Numbered from the stretch's first letter, positions 33,943 through 44,596 are shown. The stretch: DNA of 64,000 nt from Haematobia irritans (GCF_050003625.1 NC_134399.1:37030671-37094670); one strand, 5' to 3'. Numbers and translations: made by a program. Notes: generated by a model from the letters alone, not told the origin.

Positions 33943-34547
33943 AGTGAAAAGGCAGAGAATATATTAAAATAATGTTGGGTTTTAAAAAATAAATTTAAAA
34001 TGGGTTCATTAGCGACCTTCGGTTTATTGGGATAAAGAGTGAGTGAGAATCAGAGAGAACTTTTCGTTACGTCAAATGTCAATTTTTTCATATATCGTTA
34101 TAAACAGGGTTGTATTTTACAACTCATTAATGTCCATATTAAAAATAATTTATAAACAGTTTATGAAAGGAATTTATATGGGAAAAGTAGGTTTATAGTT
34201 TTATTTTTTTTTTTTAATTTTTTAAAATTATTGGAGTGTCAACCTGAGGTATAAGTGATTTCTTAAAATATAAATGTAAGTCTAAAATATAAGTCTAAGC
34301 TAAATATTTAAAATACGATTATTAAAAATTAAAATAATAATATTTAGCTTGGACTTATATTTTAGACTTACATTTATATTTTTAGAAATCACTTATACCT
34401 CAGGTTGACACTCCAATAATTTTAAAAAATTAAAAAAAATAAAACTATAAACCTACTTTTCCCATATAAATTCCTTTCATAAAATTCCATTTTAAATTTA
34501 TTATTTAAAACCCAAAATTATTTTAATTTATTCTCTGCCTTTTCACT
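33943..34547. repeat. Large near-perfect inverted repeat (hairpin)
   Basis: Inner arms 34160-34308 and 34339-34483 are complementary over about 145 bp, with only a couple of mismatches and a T-run length difference, around a 30-nt loop. Outer arms 33943-34003 and 34487-34547 pair over about 61 bp. A 156-bp segment (34004-34159) is present only on the left side. It is neither a recognised MITE (no TA-flanked CACA ends) nor coding. Transcribed as part of the Actn intron, it would fold into a dsRNA stem of about 200 bp with one large bulge. Confidence 0.85.
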
Positions 34548-35737
34548 TACATTACTATAAAAACTGAACCATGAGAGTCTCTGTTATATTCTTAAGCTCT
34601 CAAGAGTGTAGCGTTTACTCTATCTCTGCTGAGTGCACTCACTGTTTTGAAATTATCTTTGTGAATCCCCCAAATATTAAAATTATATGATTTTGATTGG
34701 AAAATTAAATTTTTTTTAAATAAAACTATCAATTATATGTAAATTAAATAATTTTAATAATAATATATATAATTTTTAGTGAAAACAGTTTGTATATTAT
34801 TTAATTAAAATGATAATTTGGATAATTGATATTTTAATTTAAAAAAAAAAGTTGTTTAATAGAAAATGTTAGTATAATTACGAAAATATTTGTTGTATTT
34901 GCGATTTTATTTTGTTGGCTCAATTTAAAGACCCGGCGAAATCATTGATCAATATCTTAGTCATGCTGGCGCTATTATATTCATAGCATAAATGATAAAT
35001 TAATTTTTTTAGTTCACAAAAAAAAATAATTTAATTTATCTTTTACGATTGACTTTCTTTGAAAACATTTACACATCATAATATAAATAATATTTTCCTT
35101 CAATGTAATATCATTTTAAATGATATGGATATTATTTTGTCAACCGTAATGAATACATATATATTTGTAAAAATAATACATTTACCAAGTAAATTCTACA
35201 AGCGATTATTTCTCATAGCTTGACACTTGTCGTTCAAAAACCAATGAAAACTCTGAAATCTTTAGAACCATCTTTTTTCATCTCTTGTTTACTTTTTGAC
35301 ACACACAACAAGCAGTTAAAATTCTGTGTGTCATTGAACGGCTTTGATTATTATGGATTTTTATTTGGGATTTCGTTTTGTTATTACTTGGACAAAGCCG
35401 GTGGTGATTGTTGTTGTTTTATTTGTTTTTGGCAAATGTTTGCAAAATTTTGGAAATTTATCAAAATAAATTCGTTGGCTAGTTATAAACTTGATATTGC
35501 ATACAAGCAGAAATTTATCTGTTCCCTACTCTGTCCTTGCTGGTGATATTTAAAGATGGATACCCTAAATTGACCTAAATATAGAGAGAGAGAGAAAATC
35601 ACCACCTGTAGTAGACTTGATATTGCATACAACCAATAGTTTATCTCTTCTCAGATAACAAAGTCTCTTTGGTGTGATACCACTCATTAATCACTCATTA
35701 CTAAGAGAGAATTTCACCTCTTGCGTTATTATCAAAG
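34548..35737. other. Non-coding intron stretch, no gene seen
   Basis: AT-rich. A frame of 108 residues at 35220-35546 includes CCCFICFWQMF-like hydrophobic sequence but no recognised domain. (GA)n lies at 35582-35594. CTTGATATTGCATACAA is repeated at about 35489 and 35607. Confidence 0.4.
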
Positions 35738-36065
35738 ACAATAAACTTAGGAAGATGGGGGAAATTGGCTGCTGAGGACATCAAACCATTTACGGCGCTA
35801 GGTCACTACTTGTCGTTTACACGTTTGGTTCGACACATTAAAATGCAAATAAAAAGAAATTAAGAGTTGGAAATATCTTGCAACAAACGGGAAAATATAA
35901 TTTTTAATTTATTGCCCAATATTTAACATTGTTCAATTTAAAAAAATTAAGTTTTTCATTTAAAAAATGCAAATAAAAGAAATTACAAACATGTATGGAC
36001 CTAGCGCCGTCAATGCAACATTTGGTATGACGCAAGCCAATTTCCCATCTTCTAAAGTGTATTGT
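35738..36065. mobile_element. 328-bp MITE with 70-80 bp inverted ends
   Basis: Left CAAAGACAATAAACTTAGGAAG... pairs with right ...CTTCTAAAGTGTATTGTCTTTG. The pairing resumes inward at GAAATTGGCT and at ACGGCGCTAGGTC / GACCTAGCGCCGTC. The arms show about 80 percent pairing. The central region is AT-rich, with two AAAATGCAAATAAAA copies. Not related in sequence to the Attaa family. Confidence 0.7.
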
Positions 36066-36689
36066 CTTTGTTTATAATAGACTTTGAAGTCTTAACAGTA
36101 CAATAAACCTTTTAAAAGGAATATTTTGCAAAGTTTATATACCCAGAAATTTCACTATAATTTACATTATAGTGAAATATATATATATATATTTTAAATT
36201 GAAATAACTCAATTCAAAGAATACAACATACATTCACTATCTAAAATAAAAACATTTCTTGGGTTCATTAAAGACACACAAATATGTATTCATAAATTTA
36301 ATGGGTAAGTGAGAAGCAGTAGCGACAACAGGTCGACAATGTGACATCTACAAAGGTGTTTTTAATTATGACCAATTAATTTTAATTTAATGTGACATTA
36401 AACTACATCTATGTAAATATGATCTGAGAGCGTAGTAAAATCGAGGTAAATCATCAAAAGGTTCATACAAAAAACTAAGGTAAATAGTTCGCTGTAATTG
36501 TATACAATCAATCGACTTTTCATATCAAAAGTCGATTGATAGAACAGATGTAAATCGTAAAGTCAATACTTTTTTTAAAGCATGCCCATGTATGGTTCTG
36601 ACTTTATTATTTATCTATACCCCACAAAAAGTTTTCGGATAGATGTTCTCCCAGGGATTCGCATAATTTCCACGATTTTCGAATACAAA

Positions 36690-37225
36690 AAAAAAAATAT
36701 TTTTTTTGTTTCATTCACGAAATTTATTGGTCTAATTAATTGTTATTGGACCTGTTTCAATCACGGAATGGATAATATCAATTTGAAAAATTAATAGGTC
36801 CAATGAAAAATTTAATTATACATTTTTACTCCATTTTTTTCTTATAGTAATGTAATTGATTGAATTTTTCAAATTAATTATTAATTAATTAATAAAATAA
36901 ACTGAAATGTGGAGTATTAATAACTACAAAGAAGAGGAAATTTTTTTCGGCCAGGCTTTAGTACACACAAAAAATTTTTTTTCAGATTCAATCACAAAAT
37001 TAATTGATCCAATTAATTTTTTTTTTATTGAAAAGTCTTCAATCATGAAAATTATAGTATCAATCACAGATTTAATTGAGTATCAATATCATTCTTGATT
37101 AAAAAAATAAAGTTTTAATTGATGTTGATTGCAAAATTCAATTAATTTTTTAATTAAAAACGAAACTATTTTTAATCGCTATAGTATATTTCAATGAGTT
37201 TCTTATAACTATTTTTAATAATTTT
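36690..37225 (+). mobile_element. Degraded Attaa-type MITEs
   Basis: Two family starts are seen: about 36690 (TTTTTTTTGTTTCATTCACGAAATTTATTGG) and 36963 (CACACAAAAAATTTTTTTTC). Both are followed by AATTAATT-rich sequence with many substitutions and no clean right end. Confidence 0.5.
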
Positions 37226-37424
37226 TAGTTTCATTTAAAAATACATAGTTTCAATTTCTTTTAATTAAGATTAAAAAAAAATATCCAGAATTAAGTGTCT
37301 TACTCTTCCGAGTTTGATTAAAAAGTTAATTGTATCAATTAATTTTTTAATTGAAAATTTAAAAACTGTCAATCATTGACTTAATTTTTCTAGTTTGATT
37401 AAAAGGTTAATAGTATCAATTAAT
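37226..37424 (+). repeat. 200-bp direct repeat, left copy
   Basis: Matches 37746-37955, sharing TATCCAGAATTAAG, GTCTTACTCTTCCGAGTTTG and TTTCTAGTTTGATTAAAAGG landmarks, at about 93 percent by eye. A mariner remnant with a MITE inside lies between the two copies. Confidence 0.8.
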
Positions 37425-37742
37425 ACTAGCGACACCATCTACACAGAAAAAATTTCACGAATATTTTTCCAATTAAAATATTGCGTTTTAAAAAATATTC
37501 AATTAAAAATTTAATTGATTCAACAAATTTTTTAATTGAAACAAAAATTAATTAATTTTTTAATTGGATCAATTAATTTTTTAATTGACTGTCAATTAAT
37601 TTTTTAATTGATACTATCATTACTGTAATTGGAGGCATTTCAATTAAAAAATTAATTGGATCAATTAATTTCGTGATTGAATCGGAAAAAAATTTTTTTG
37701 TGTGTATGTGTCAAACCGGGGACTTATCAGCCAACCTGTTAT
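37420..37742 (-). mobile_element. Himar1-like mariner end, split by a MITE
   Basis: 37706-37741 is the last 36 bp or so of a mariner end (GGGGACTTATCAGCCAACCTG then TA), and 37420-37440 is the adjoining TAATACTAGCGACACCATCT. Joined across the MITE they form about 56 bp of mariner 5' end on the minus strand. Nothing of the rest of the mariner follows. Confidence 0.85.
37442..37704 (-). mobile_element. Attaa-family MITE inside the mariner end
   Basis: 263 bp, CACAGAAAAAATTTCACG ... AATTTTTTTGTGTG, with TA at 37440-37441 and 37705-37706. Its removal restores the mariner sequence CCATCTATGTGTC, so it inserted after the mariner did. Confidence 0.9.
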
Positions 37743-37745
37743 TTT

Positions 37746-37955
37746 AGTTTCATTTAAAAATTCATAGTTTCAATTTCTTTTAATTAATATTAAAAAAAAA
37801 TATCCAGAATTAAGGGTCTTACTCTTCCGAGTTTGATTAAAAAGTTAATTGTATCAATTAATTTTTTAATTGAAAATTTAAAAATTTTAATCATTGACTT
37901 AATTGACTTCATTTTTCTAGTTTGATTAAAAGGTTAATAGTATCAATTAATTTTT
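37746..37955 (+). repeat. 200-bp direct repeat, right copy
   Basis: Second copy of 37226-37424, with an additional AATTGACTTC near 37905. It is followed by an Attaa-type right end (TTTTTTTCTGTGG at 38018-38030). Confidence 0.8.
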
Positions 37956-38034
37956 TAATTGAAAAAGTTTTTAACTTCAATCAACTTTTTAATTGGGAAA
38001 ATTTTGGTGAGATTTTTTTCTGTGGAGTATTGTG

Positions 38035-40098
38035 TCATGATAGACGATACGTGATTGTGCTTATAAACAAAGCATTTTCCGAATTTATAGCCTATACAGT
38101 AACGCCGCTTTCCTTCGACTCCTATTTACCATTAAAAGCAAAAAGCGCGTTTCTAAACTTTCGTTTCGAATAAAACATACATTTTTTTCCGTGTAGATAC
38201 GCTTATTCTCCACACATATATTTTGTATGATCTACTGCTCGATTGAAGATCCCAATAGGTCTAATCTTTTATGATGCTATCTTAGTTGCCTTCTTGTCAT
38301 TGTATGCATACGTACTTAGTTCTTGTACTTTTTTATCTCATCCAAGTACACACATTACCGTTACTCTCATTGCATAGTTGTATGGTTTTGTTTTTAATTA
38401 AAGCATCACCCCTCAGGTGTACTCTCAGGCTGGCCGGTATTCATATTTTTGTATAGGGGAAGTGGGAGGAGGTGAGAATATACAACAATGCCACATGAAT
38501 ATGTGCTCTTTTCACACTCTCACATATTTAGCACAAGCAAAACATACATGCATATACATACATATCTATGCCTATTCAATTTCGCCAAATGTTTTTTTTT
38601 GCCACAGCTTCTGTTACACCCCCGCCTTTAAGGCAGTCATCTTGATGGGTAGGGAGAAATGATGATTTTTTACTACGAATGTTTTTGTATGAGAAGCACT
38701 TTAACAACAGCAAAGCATTTGAACATCTACACTTCACCGTCTTCATGACCTTCGTTTACAATTGGAAAAAGATTGGAATTTCATTTAAAAAACAACAACA
38801 CCAACAGAAAGTCAGTACATGAGTAATTTGTTATGGTGGCTCAACAATAACAGAGGTGGTATACAAATCAATCCAATGAGTCTCTTGTAGAGCATCAATT
38901 GATTACCTTTAAAAGTGAACAGATTGTACATTGCTGATTTATCAGCGTACAAGAATTTATCAACAATTACTTGCCATGACAAATTTAAAGAAAAAAAAAA
39001 ATAAAATCATTATGTGGAAATGTAAATTTTTTATCGGAATCTTGAGAATTTTGTTGTTTTATTTCTATTGCATTGGACTGTATATTTTCAGTTGCCATTT
39101 ATAAAGAATGCAATGCAAGATTTCTACAAAATAGCTACATTGAAAATGGCAAATAATTAAAATTTTGGATGCATGTTGATCTAATATGATGTCACGTAAG
39201 ATAAAGATAAATCGCTCACATAAAGATAAACTTCAACTTCAAAAGCCATATAATCTATACACTTAAAAAAACTACTTAAGTTTTTTTTTATTACATTAAA
39301 GTCGGATCTCTAAACATAAGGCCACAAATTTGAAATAAATAAATCCTAAGATCATTGAAAGCATACTGCAAGTTTTGTGTTTTTTTTTTTAATAATTCCA
39401 TTATATTTAGGATACTCATCTGGAAAATTTTCGATTTGGACAATTCTGAATGTCTTCAGAATAAGGTCAAGTGTTATAGTATCCCAAAAATTGGTCTTTA
39501 AATTAAAATTTTTATTTATCCTAAAATGAAGTGATTAATTTCCAATAAATTACGAATACCATCTGGAAGTTTTTCGATTTTGACATTTCGAATTTCTTCG
39601 AAATAAGGTCAAGTAAAGTAAAGTATCAAAAAAAATTGATCCTTCAATTATTGTGAATTTTGTGTACTAAAATTCAATGATTAATTTTCATTAAATTTAG
39701 GATACTAGTCTGGATTTCTATCGATTTTGACTAACTTGAATATCTTCAAAATAACGTCAAGTGTCTTTAAACCTTAAAGACAAACATTTAAAAGCGAAAA
39801 AAAAAACATTTTATAGTTTCAAACGTTAAATTCGATATAAAAATTCTCGAAAATAAGTTATAATTTATTTTGATAATAATAACTGTATCTACTAAAGCAG
39901 CCACCAAGTCAAAAGTGCCACTAGTCAAAAAAGGTGACATACTCATTTAAAAAAAGTGGTGCACTTATAAAGTAACAACTAAAAACCATTTCTTTATCTA
40001 ATATAGAACTTTTTATTTGGCGGTACACGTGTCCATTCACACAACCGATTATTTGCGAAATCTTAATAAGATCAAAATACTAAAAATTATTACAGTAT
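38035..40098. other. Non-coding stretch with a triple degenerate repeat
   Basis: 39400-39790 contains three diverged units of about 150 bp, each with GATAC-CATCTGGA..., TTTCGATTTTGAC..., CTTC-AAATAAGGTCAAGT. 39900-39960 holds GTGCCACTAGTC/GTGGTGCACTT motif copies. 38035-39250 looks single-copy. No gene recognised. Confidence 0.45.
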
Positions 40099-40109
40099 AA
40101 ATGAATGTA

Positions 40110-40461
40110 GGTTAGGTTAGGTTAGGTTATGTGGCAGCCCGATGTATCAGGCTCACTTAGACTATTCAGTCCATTGTGATACCACAGTGGTGAACTTCTC
40201 TCTTATCACTGAGTGCTGCCCGATTCCATGTTAAGCTCAATGACAAGGGACCTACTTTTTATAGCCGAGTCCGAACGGCGTTCCACATTGTAGTGAAACC
40301 ACTTAGAGAAGCTTTGAAACCCTCAGAAATCTCACCAGCATTACTGAGGTGGGATAATCCACCGATGAAAAACTTTTTGGTGTTCGGTCGTAGCATGAAT
40401 CGAACCCACGACCTTGTGTATGCAAGGCGGGCATGCTAACCATTGCACCACGGTGGCTCCC
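40110..40461 (-). repeat. tRNA-derived SINE with 11-bp target-site duplication
   Basis: Full minus-strand copy. AAATGAATGTA is at 40099-40109 and 40462-40472. The tail (GGTTAGGTTAGGTTAGGTTA on +) is at 40110-40128, and the B box is GGTTCGATTC(A). Confidence 0.93.
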
Positions 40462-40606
40462 AAATGAATGTAAATAATAAGTGGCACAGTATGGAAAAAA
40501 GGTGGCACAAAAATCCAAGAAGTATGAAATTTAGGGTTACAGCTGCCAGAAAAATGTGCAAATTTGATTATAAAGTGACACAACGGTAACTATGATCTCA
40601 TTTGTA

Positions 40607-41864
40607 ACAGGTTGGCTGATAAGTCCCCGGTCTGACACATAGATGGCGTCGCTAGTATTAAATGCATATTATTTTTATATAGTACCAACCTTCAAATGAT
40701 TCGTGTCAAAATTTGACGTCTGTAAGTCAATTAGTTTGTGACATAGAGCGTCTTTTGTGAAGCAACTTTTGTTATTGTGAAAAAAAAATTGAAAAAAAGG
40801 AATTTCGTGTTTTACTAAAATACTGTTTTCTGAAGGGAAAAAATACGGTGGAAGCAAAAACTTGGCTTGACAATGACTATCCGGACTCTGCCCCAGGGAA
40901 ATAAACAATAATTGATTGGTATGCAAAATTCAAGCGTGGTGAAATGAGCACAGAGGACGGTGAACGCACTGGACGCCCGAAAGAAGTGGTTACCGACGAA
41001 AACATCAAAAAAAATCCACAAAATGATTTTGAATGACCGTAAAATGAAGTTGATCGAGATAGCAGAGGCCTTAAAGATATCAAAGGAACGTGTTGGTCAT
41101 ATCATTCATCAATATTTGGATATGCGGAAGCTCTGTGCCAAATGGGTGCCGCGCGAGCTCACATCTGACAAAAAACAACAACGTGTTGATGATTGTGAGC
41201 GGTGTTTGCAGCTGTTAACTAGTAATACACCCCGAGTTTTTCCGTCGATATGTGACAATGGATGAAACATGGCTCCATCACTACACTCCTGAGTCCAATC
41301 GACAGTCGGCTCAGGGGACAACGACCGGTGAACCGTCTCCGAAGCGTGGAAAGACTCAAAAGTCCGCTGGCAAAGTAATGGTCTCTGTTTTTTGGGATGC
41401 GCAAGGAATAATTTTTATCGATTATCTTGAGAAGGGGAAAACCATCAACAGTGACTATTATATGGCGTTGTTGAAGCGTTTGAAGGTCGAAATCGCTGCA
41501 AAATGGGCCCATATGAAGAAGAAAAAAAGTGTTGTTCCACCAAGACAACACACCGTGCCACAAACCATTGAGACCAATGGCAAAAATTCATGAATTGGGC
41601 TTCGAATTGCTTCCCCACCCACCGTATTCTCCAGATCTAGACCCCAGCGACTTTTTCTCGTTCTCAGAGCTCAAAAGGATGCTCGCAGGGAAAAATTTTG
41701 TCTGCAATTAAGAGGTGATAGCCGAAAATGAGGCCTATTTTGAGGCAAAACCAAAGGAGTACTACCAAAATGGTATCAAAAAATTGGAAGGTCGTTATAA
41801 TCGTTGTATCGCTCTTGAAGGGAACTATGACCGGGTTAGACCGGGGACTTATCAGCCAACCTGT
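40607..41864 (+). mobile_element. Himar1-like mariner, both ends present
   Basis: 1258-bp element with matching 27-bp inverted ends (ACAGGTTGGCTGATAAGTCC and complement), flanked by TA at 40605-40606 and 41865-41866. The 5' leader is complete. The 3' leader is shortened: the last coding residues run directly into GGTTAGACCGGGG, with about 50 bp lost. Structurally it could still be cut and pasted by an active mariner transposase. Confidence 0.93.
40789..41829 (+). pseudogene. Mariner transposase, Himar1-like, dead copy
   Basis: The start codon has become TTG at 40789. A TCA to TAA change interrupts the N-terminal HTH at about 40902. One extra A near 41010 and one extra C near 41231 shift the frame, leaving open pieces at 40960-41265, 41252-41593, 41529-41711 and 41715 onward. 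GAA to TAA lies at about 41709. The DDE-type motifs VTMDETWLHH, FHQDNTPCH and SPDLDPSDFF remain, the last with A to D beside the catalytic Asp. The lesions differ from those of the copy at 636, so the two decayed independently. Confidence 0.92.
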
Positions 41865-41869
41865 TATAT

Positions 41870-42186
41870 TGTAATTACTAAATTATGTTTTGTTAATTTT
41901 TTGTAATAAATCTACATTTTCTTTCATGGTGGATTCACTTGTTTGGGTGTAATATAAATAAAAATTTTAAAATGTGAGTTAACGTCTTTTATGGCGAAAC
42001 TCAACCATTATCAACCATTTATCAACTAACAGTGATGAAAAAAAGCTGAGGAGTGGTGAAACAGGCTTCCTCTACGATCGACTAACTTGAGGGTAATGCG
42101 AAATCAATAACATAAATTAATTGAATCAATTAAATATTTAATGGTATCAAATAATTTGCGTCAGTGATAGATAATCTTATTAACTG
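41870..42186. other. Short non-coding gap
   Basis: No gene or clear repeat. AATTAA-rich debris at 42115-42150. Confidence 0.4.
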
Positions 42187-42438
42187 CACCCACAGAAGGA
42201 ATATGATCACCTCAACCATGTTTCGAGAGCAAAATGTTTTTTTTTAGACGGAGAACATGTAACATGTTTGCGGCAATCATGTTATTTTCGAAAAAAGCAT
42301 ATGTCTAGCTTCGGCAACCATGTATATGTTTGCCGAGAAAACAACATTTTTGCGGCAAACATGTTACATGGTCACCTCCAAAAATAACATTTTGCCCTCG
42401 AAACATGGTTGAGATAATCATATTCCTTCTCTGCGTGT
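42187..42438. mobile_element. Foldback MITE, second copy
   Basis: Starts CACCCACAGAAGGAATATGATCACC and ends with the complement ATCATATTCCTTCTCTGCGTGTG-like. Its arms share CAACCATGTTTCGAG and AAAATGTT with the copy at 22018. More diverged. Confidence 0.75.
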
Positions 42439-42552
42439 GAAGCAACTTCAATGAAAAAAATTGCATTAAATACTTCGCATTTAAAGCCAAAATATAGATT
42501 TTCAGTGAATATATACAATATAATAAATGAGATTTATATACTAGTTTTATGT

Positions 42553-42990
42553 ACAAAAAACCTTGATTTAATTAGGAGTTATCACAAATCAATTGCCAAC
42601 TCGTAAAAATGAAGATCAAAATTTAAAGTAAATAATTTTTGTGTGGATAAATTAATGTAGATGTGTGGCATTATTAAATTTTACTTGGAAATATTTAAAT
42701 TAATAAATGTTATATGATAAATGATATCTACAACCTAATTTTAACAACATGAAATCTTGATTTAAATAGGAGTTACTACAAATCAAAATTGCCAAATCAT
42801 TAAACGAAAGGCAAAATCGTTAATTCAATAAATTTTTTTTATTGGATAAACTAATGCAATATTTAAACATTAGTTTATCCAATAAAAAAAACTATTGAAT
42901 TAACAATTTTGCCTTTCGTTTAATGAGTTGTCAGTATTATTAAATTCTACTTTTAGAACTATTTAAATTAATAAATTTTATATTTATCAT
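42553..42990. repeat. Tandem duplication carrying a 60-bp-arm hairpin
   Basis: Unit 1 (42553-42760) and unit 2 (42763-42990) share TTGATTTAA-TAGGAGTTA, ATTATTAAATT-TACTT and ATTTAAATTAATAAAT. Unit 2 additionally contains a hairpin: arm 42798-42856 (TCATTAAACGAAAGGCAAAA...) and arm 42868-42926 (...TTTTGCCTTTCGTTTAATGA) around an 11-nt loop. Confidence 0.75.
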
Positions 42991-43019
42991 TTCTATATCA
43001 TTTAATTTATTCCACACAC

Positions 43020-43026
<7 letters not shown>

Positions 43027-43061
<35 letters not shown>
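43027..43061. repeat. (TA)n microsatellite
   Basis: About 17 uninterrupted AT dinucleotides. Confidence 0.95.
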
Positions 43062-43065
<4 letters not shown>

Positions 43066-44470
43066 TGAAATAGATTTCGTCCCAGACCCATTAACCTAGA
43101 TTTAAGGCCATTTCACGAATAGAAAATGAAATGAATTGACATTGTCACAAATATAAAAGAAATTTTTCAATATTTTACTCAATATTTCGACATTTTCTTA
43201 TACACAAAAACAATATATGCAATATCTATAACTCGTGTTCTAAACGATCAAAGCACATACGTTTTCCTTGAGATCAAGAAAATGGTGAAAGAGAAAAATT
43301 TTTGGTCGAAGACAAAAAAAAAAACATAGAGGAAAAGCAAAGAAAATGCGTGAAGAAAATGTGAAAAACATATCTATTTTTAAATATGAAAAAAAGCTTT
43401 TTTTTTTTTGTTCTTCTTCGATATATCTACATACGAAAAATATATTGAAACTTTATCGAGTGGGTTGGCTACGATACGAGGTGAATATGCCGCCAATGGA
43501 ATCAGAAACTCAACACGGCAAATCAAATGGAAATGGAATTTAGAAAGATATTCCATCATAGACAAAGATTGGAATGAAAGATCCATGGAAATGTGTGATT
43601 GTCATAGCCAAATAGCCTTATGTTAACAACATTTCGCGGCCAAATCTTTTGGAATACTGATTCAATGTGAACCATTTTATTGCCACTCAACTGAGGGGGT
43701 ATTGTTTTTTTGTCGTCTTCGTCGTTTTGTGGGAAAATATTAAAAAATAGATTCTATGCTAGATGTGGGCGAGTGGGTGGTGGTTCTTGCAAAAGCGACA
43801 AAATATTATTTATAAGGCAGACAAATTTTTGCCATTCGTTGATTTCTCATCTCCTCTTTCTTCCTGGCACTTGTTTCTAGAGGAACATTGTTATTGTTTC
43901 ACTTTTGAGTGATGAGGACAAAAAACAAACCAAAAAGAAGAATATCGCATTCAGTCCGTAGGCGAACGACCCACCATCAGGGGTGGCAGTATCAGGAGGA
44001 TCGGCGAGCGGCGAGGGAAATTCACATAAAAAAAAAAACAGAGGTATAAATAAACGCCAAGAAGATTGTTATTGGGGTGGTGTTCAACAGCTGCTTGTCT
44101 CTGTAGATGTAGTGAATACATCCAACGGTCAACATCCATGTTCCATGTTCTTGCATATATAAAAAAAAGCAATACCACATACTAGTTGCTAGAACTGTTA
44201 GTGCTATGCTAGTATGTTGGTGTGTGAATTGTGGATTATATATCATTTCCATCCATACGATTTATATTTTCCCAATCAATAAGTTCGATTAGTGTATACA
44301 CACACACACACACGCACCCATATATAAAAGTGTATATAGACATATGCTAGTGTGTCAGTGTATATGTTTATTTATGTTAACGATGATCGGCTATCTAGAA
44401 GTATCTATCTAAAGATTTTTTTTTTATGTAATGGACCTTAGATTTTCTTAAAGGCTAGGCAGGGAGGGCT
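43062..44470. other. Intron DNA just downstream of the Actn exon, no gene seen
   Basis: Single-copy-looking stretch with few insertions. It has a sequence matching the MEF2 consensus (CTATTTTTAA, 43374-43383) and a CACACACACACAC run at 44303-44315. Overlapping short frames at 43346-43626 have no domain. Low repeat content here may reflect constraint near the exon. Confidence 0.35.
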
Positions 44471-44479
44471 AGAACTTAC
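44471..44479 (-). other. Actn: Splice donor of the Actn first coding exon
   Basis: The minus-strand sequence across the exon end reads AAG then GTAAGTTCT, a near-consensus U2 5' splice site directly following an open, recognised coding exon. It fixes the right edge of the intron that occupies the left two-thirds of the window. Confidence 0.85.
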
Positions 44480-44596
44480 CTTCTTTTGTTGTTTCTCCCA
44501 GGCTGGATCCAAAAGTCCCTCACGCTCCCATTCTTCCTCTTGTTCCATGTAGTTATCCCCGTAATCCTCCATGGAGAGACCGTTCTCCATCATCAT
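44480..44596 (-). CDS. Actn: alpha-actinin, first coding exon (39 codons)
   Basis: Alpha-actinin is a spectrin-family antiparallel dimer that cross-links actin filaments at muscle Z-discs and at adhesion sites. Read on the minus strand, the exon opens with three consecutive Met codons (44596-44588) and encodes 39 residues beginning MMMENGLSMEDYG and continuing with an acidic stretch (EQEEEWEREG) and LLDPAWEKQQKK. I recognise this as the N-terminal tail of fly alpha-actinin, which comes just before the first calponin-homology domain. The exon ends after an AAG codon, in phase 0, followed by a GTAAGT donor. The first ATG is chosen because it is preceded by CAAA, the usual fly start context, and because fly Actn also begins MMM. 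No downstream exon (two CH domains, four spectrin repeats, EF hands) is visible at lower coordinates. The identification rests on memory of the protein family, not on a search. Confidence 0.9.

Larger units (their letters stand above)
1..44479 (-). other. Actn: Inferred first coding intron of Actn (at least 44 kb, open at left edge)
   Basis: The donor at 44479 points toward lower coordinates. Nowhere from 1 to 44479 do I see minus-strand coding for the calponin-homology domain that must follow residue 39. All longer minus-strand reading frames are explained by repeats: the 29-bp array, the 153-bp DINE array, transposases and SINEs. The simplest reading is a single intron inflated by transposons. 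A very short cryptic exon or a 5'-only transcript could be missed by eye. Confidence 0.6.

Noticed and set aside
35220..35546. 108-residue frame as a host gene
   Set aside because: No recognised motif, no splice or start context, hydrophobic and Cys-rich by composition; likely chance in a long intron.
43374..43383. MEF2 site regulating Actn
   Set aside because: CTATTTTTAA fits the loose consensus, but such matches are frequent in AT-rich DNA; no cluster or partner site seen.
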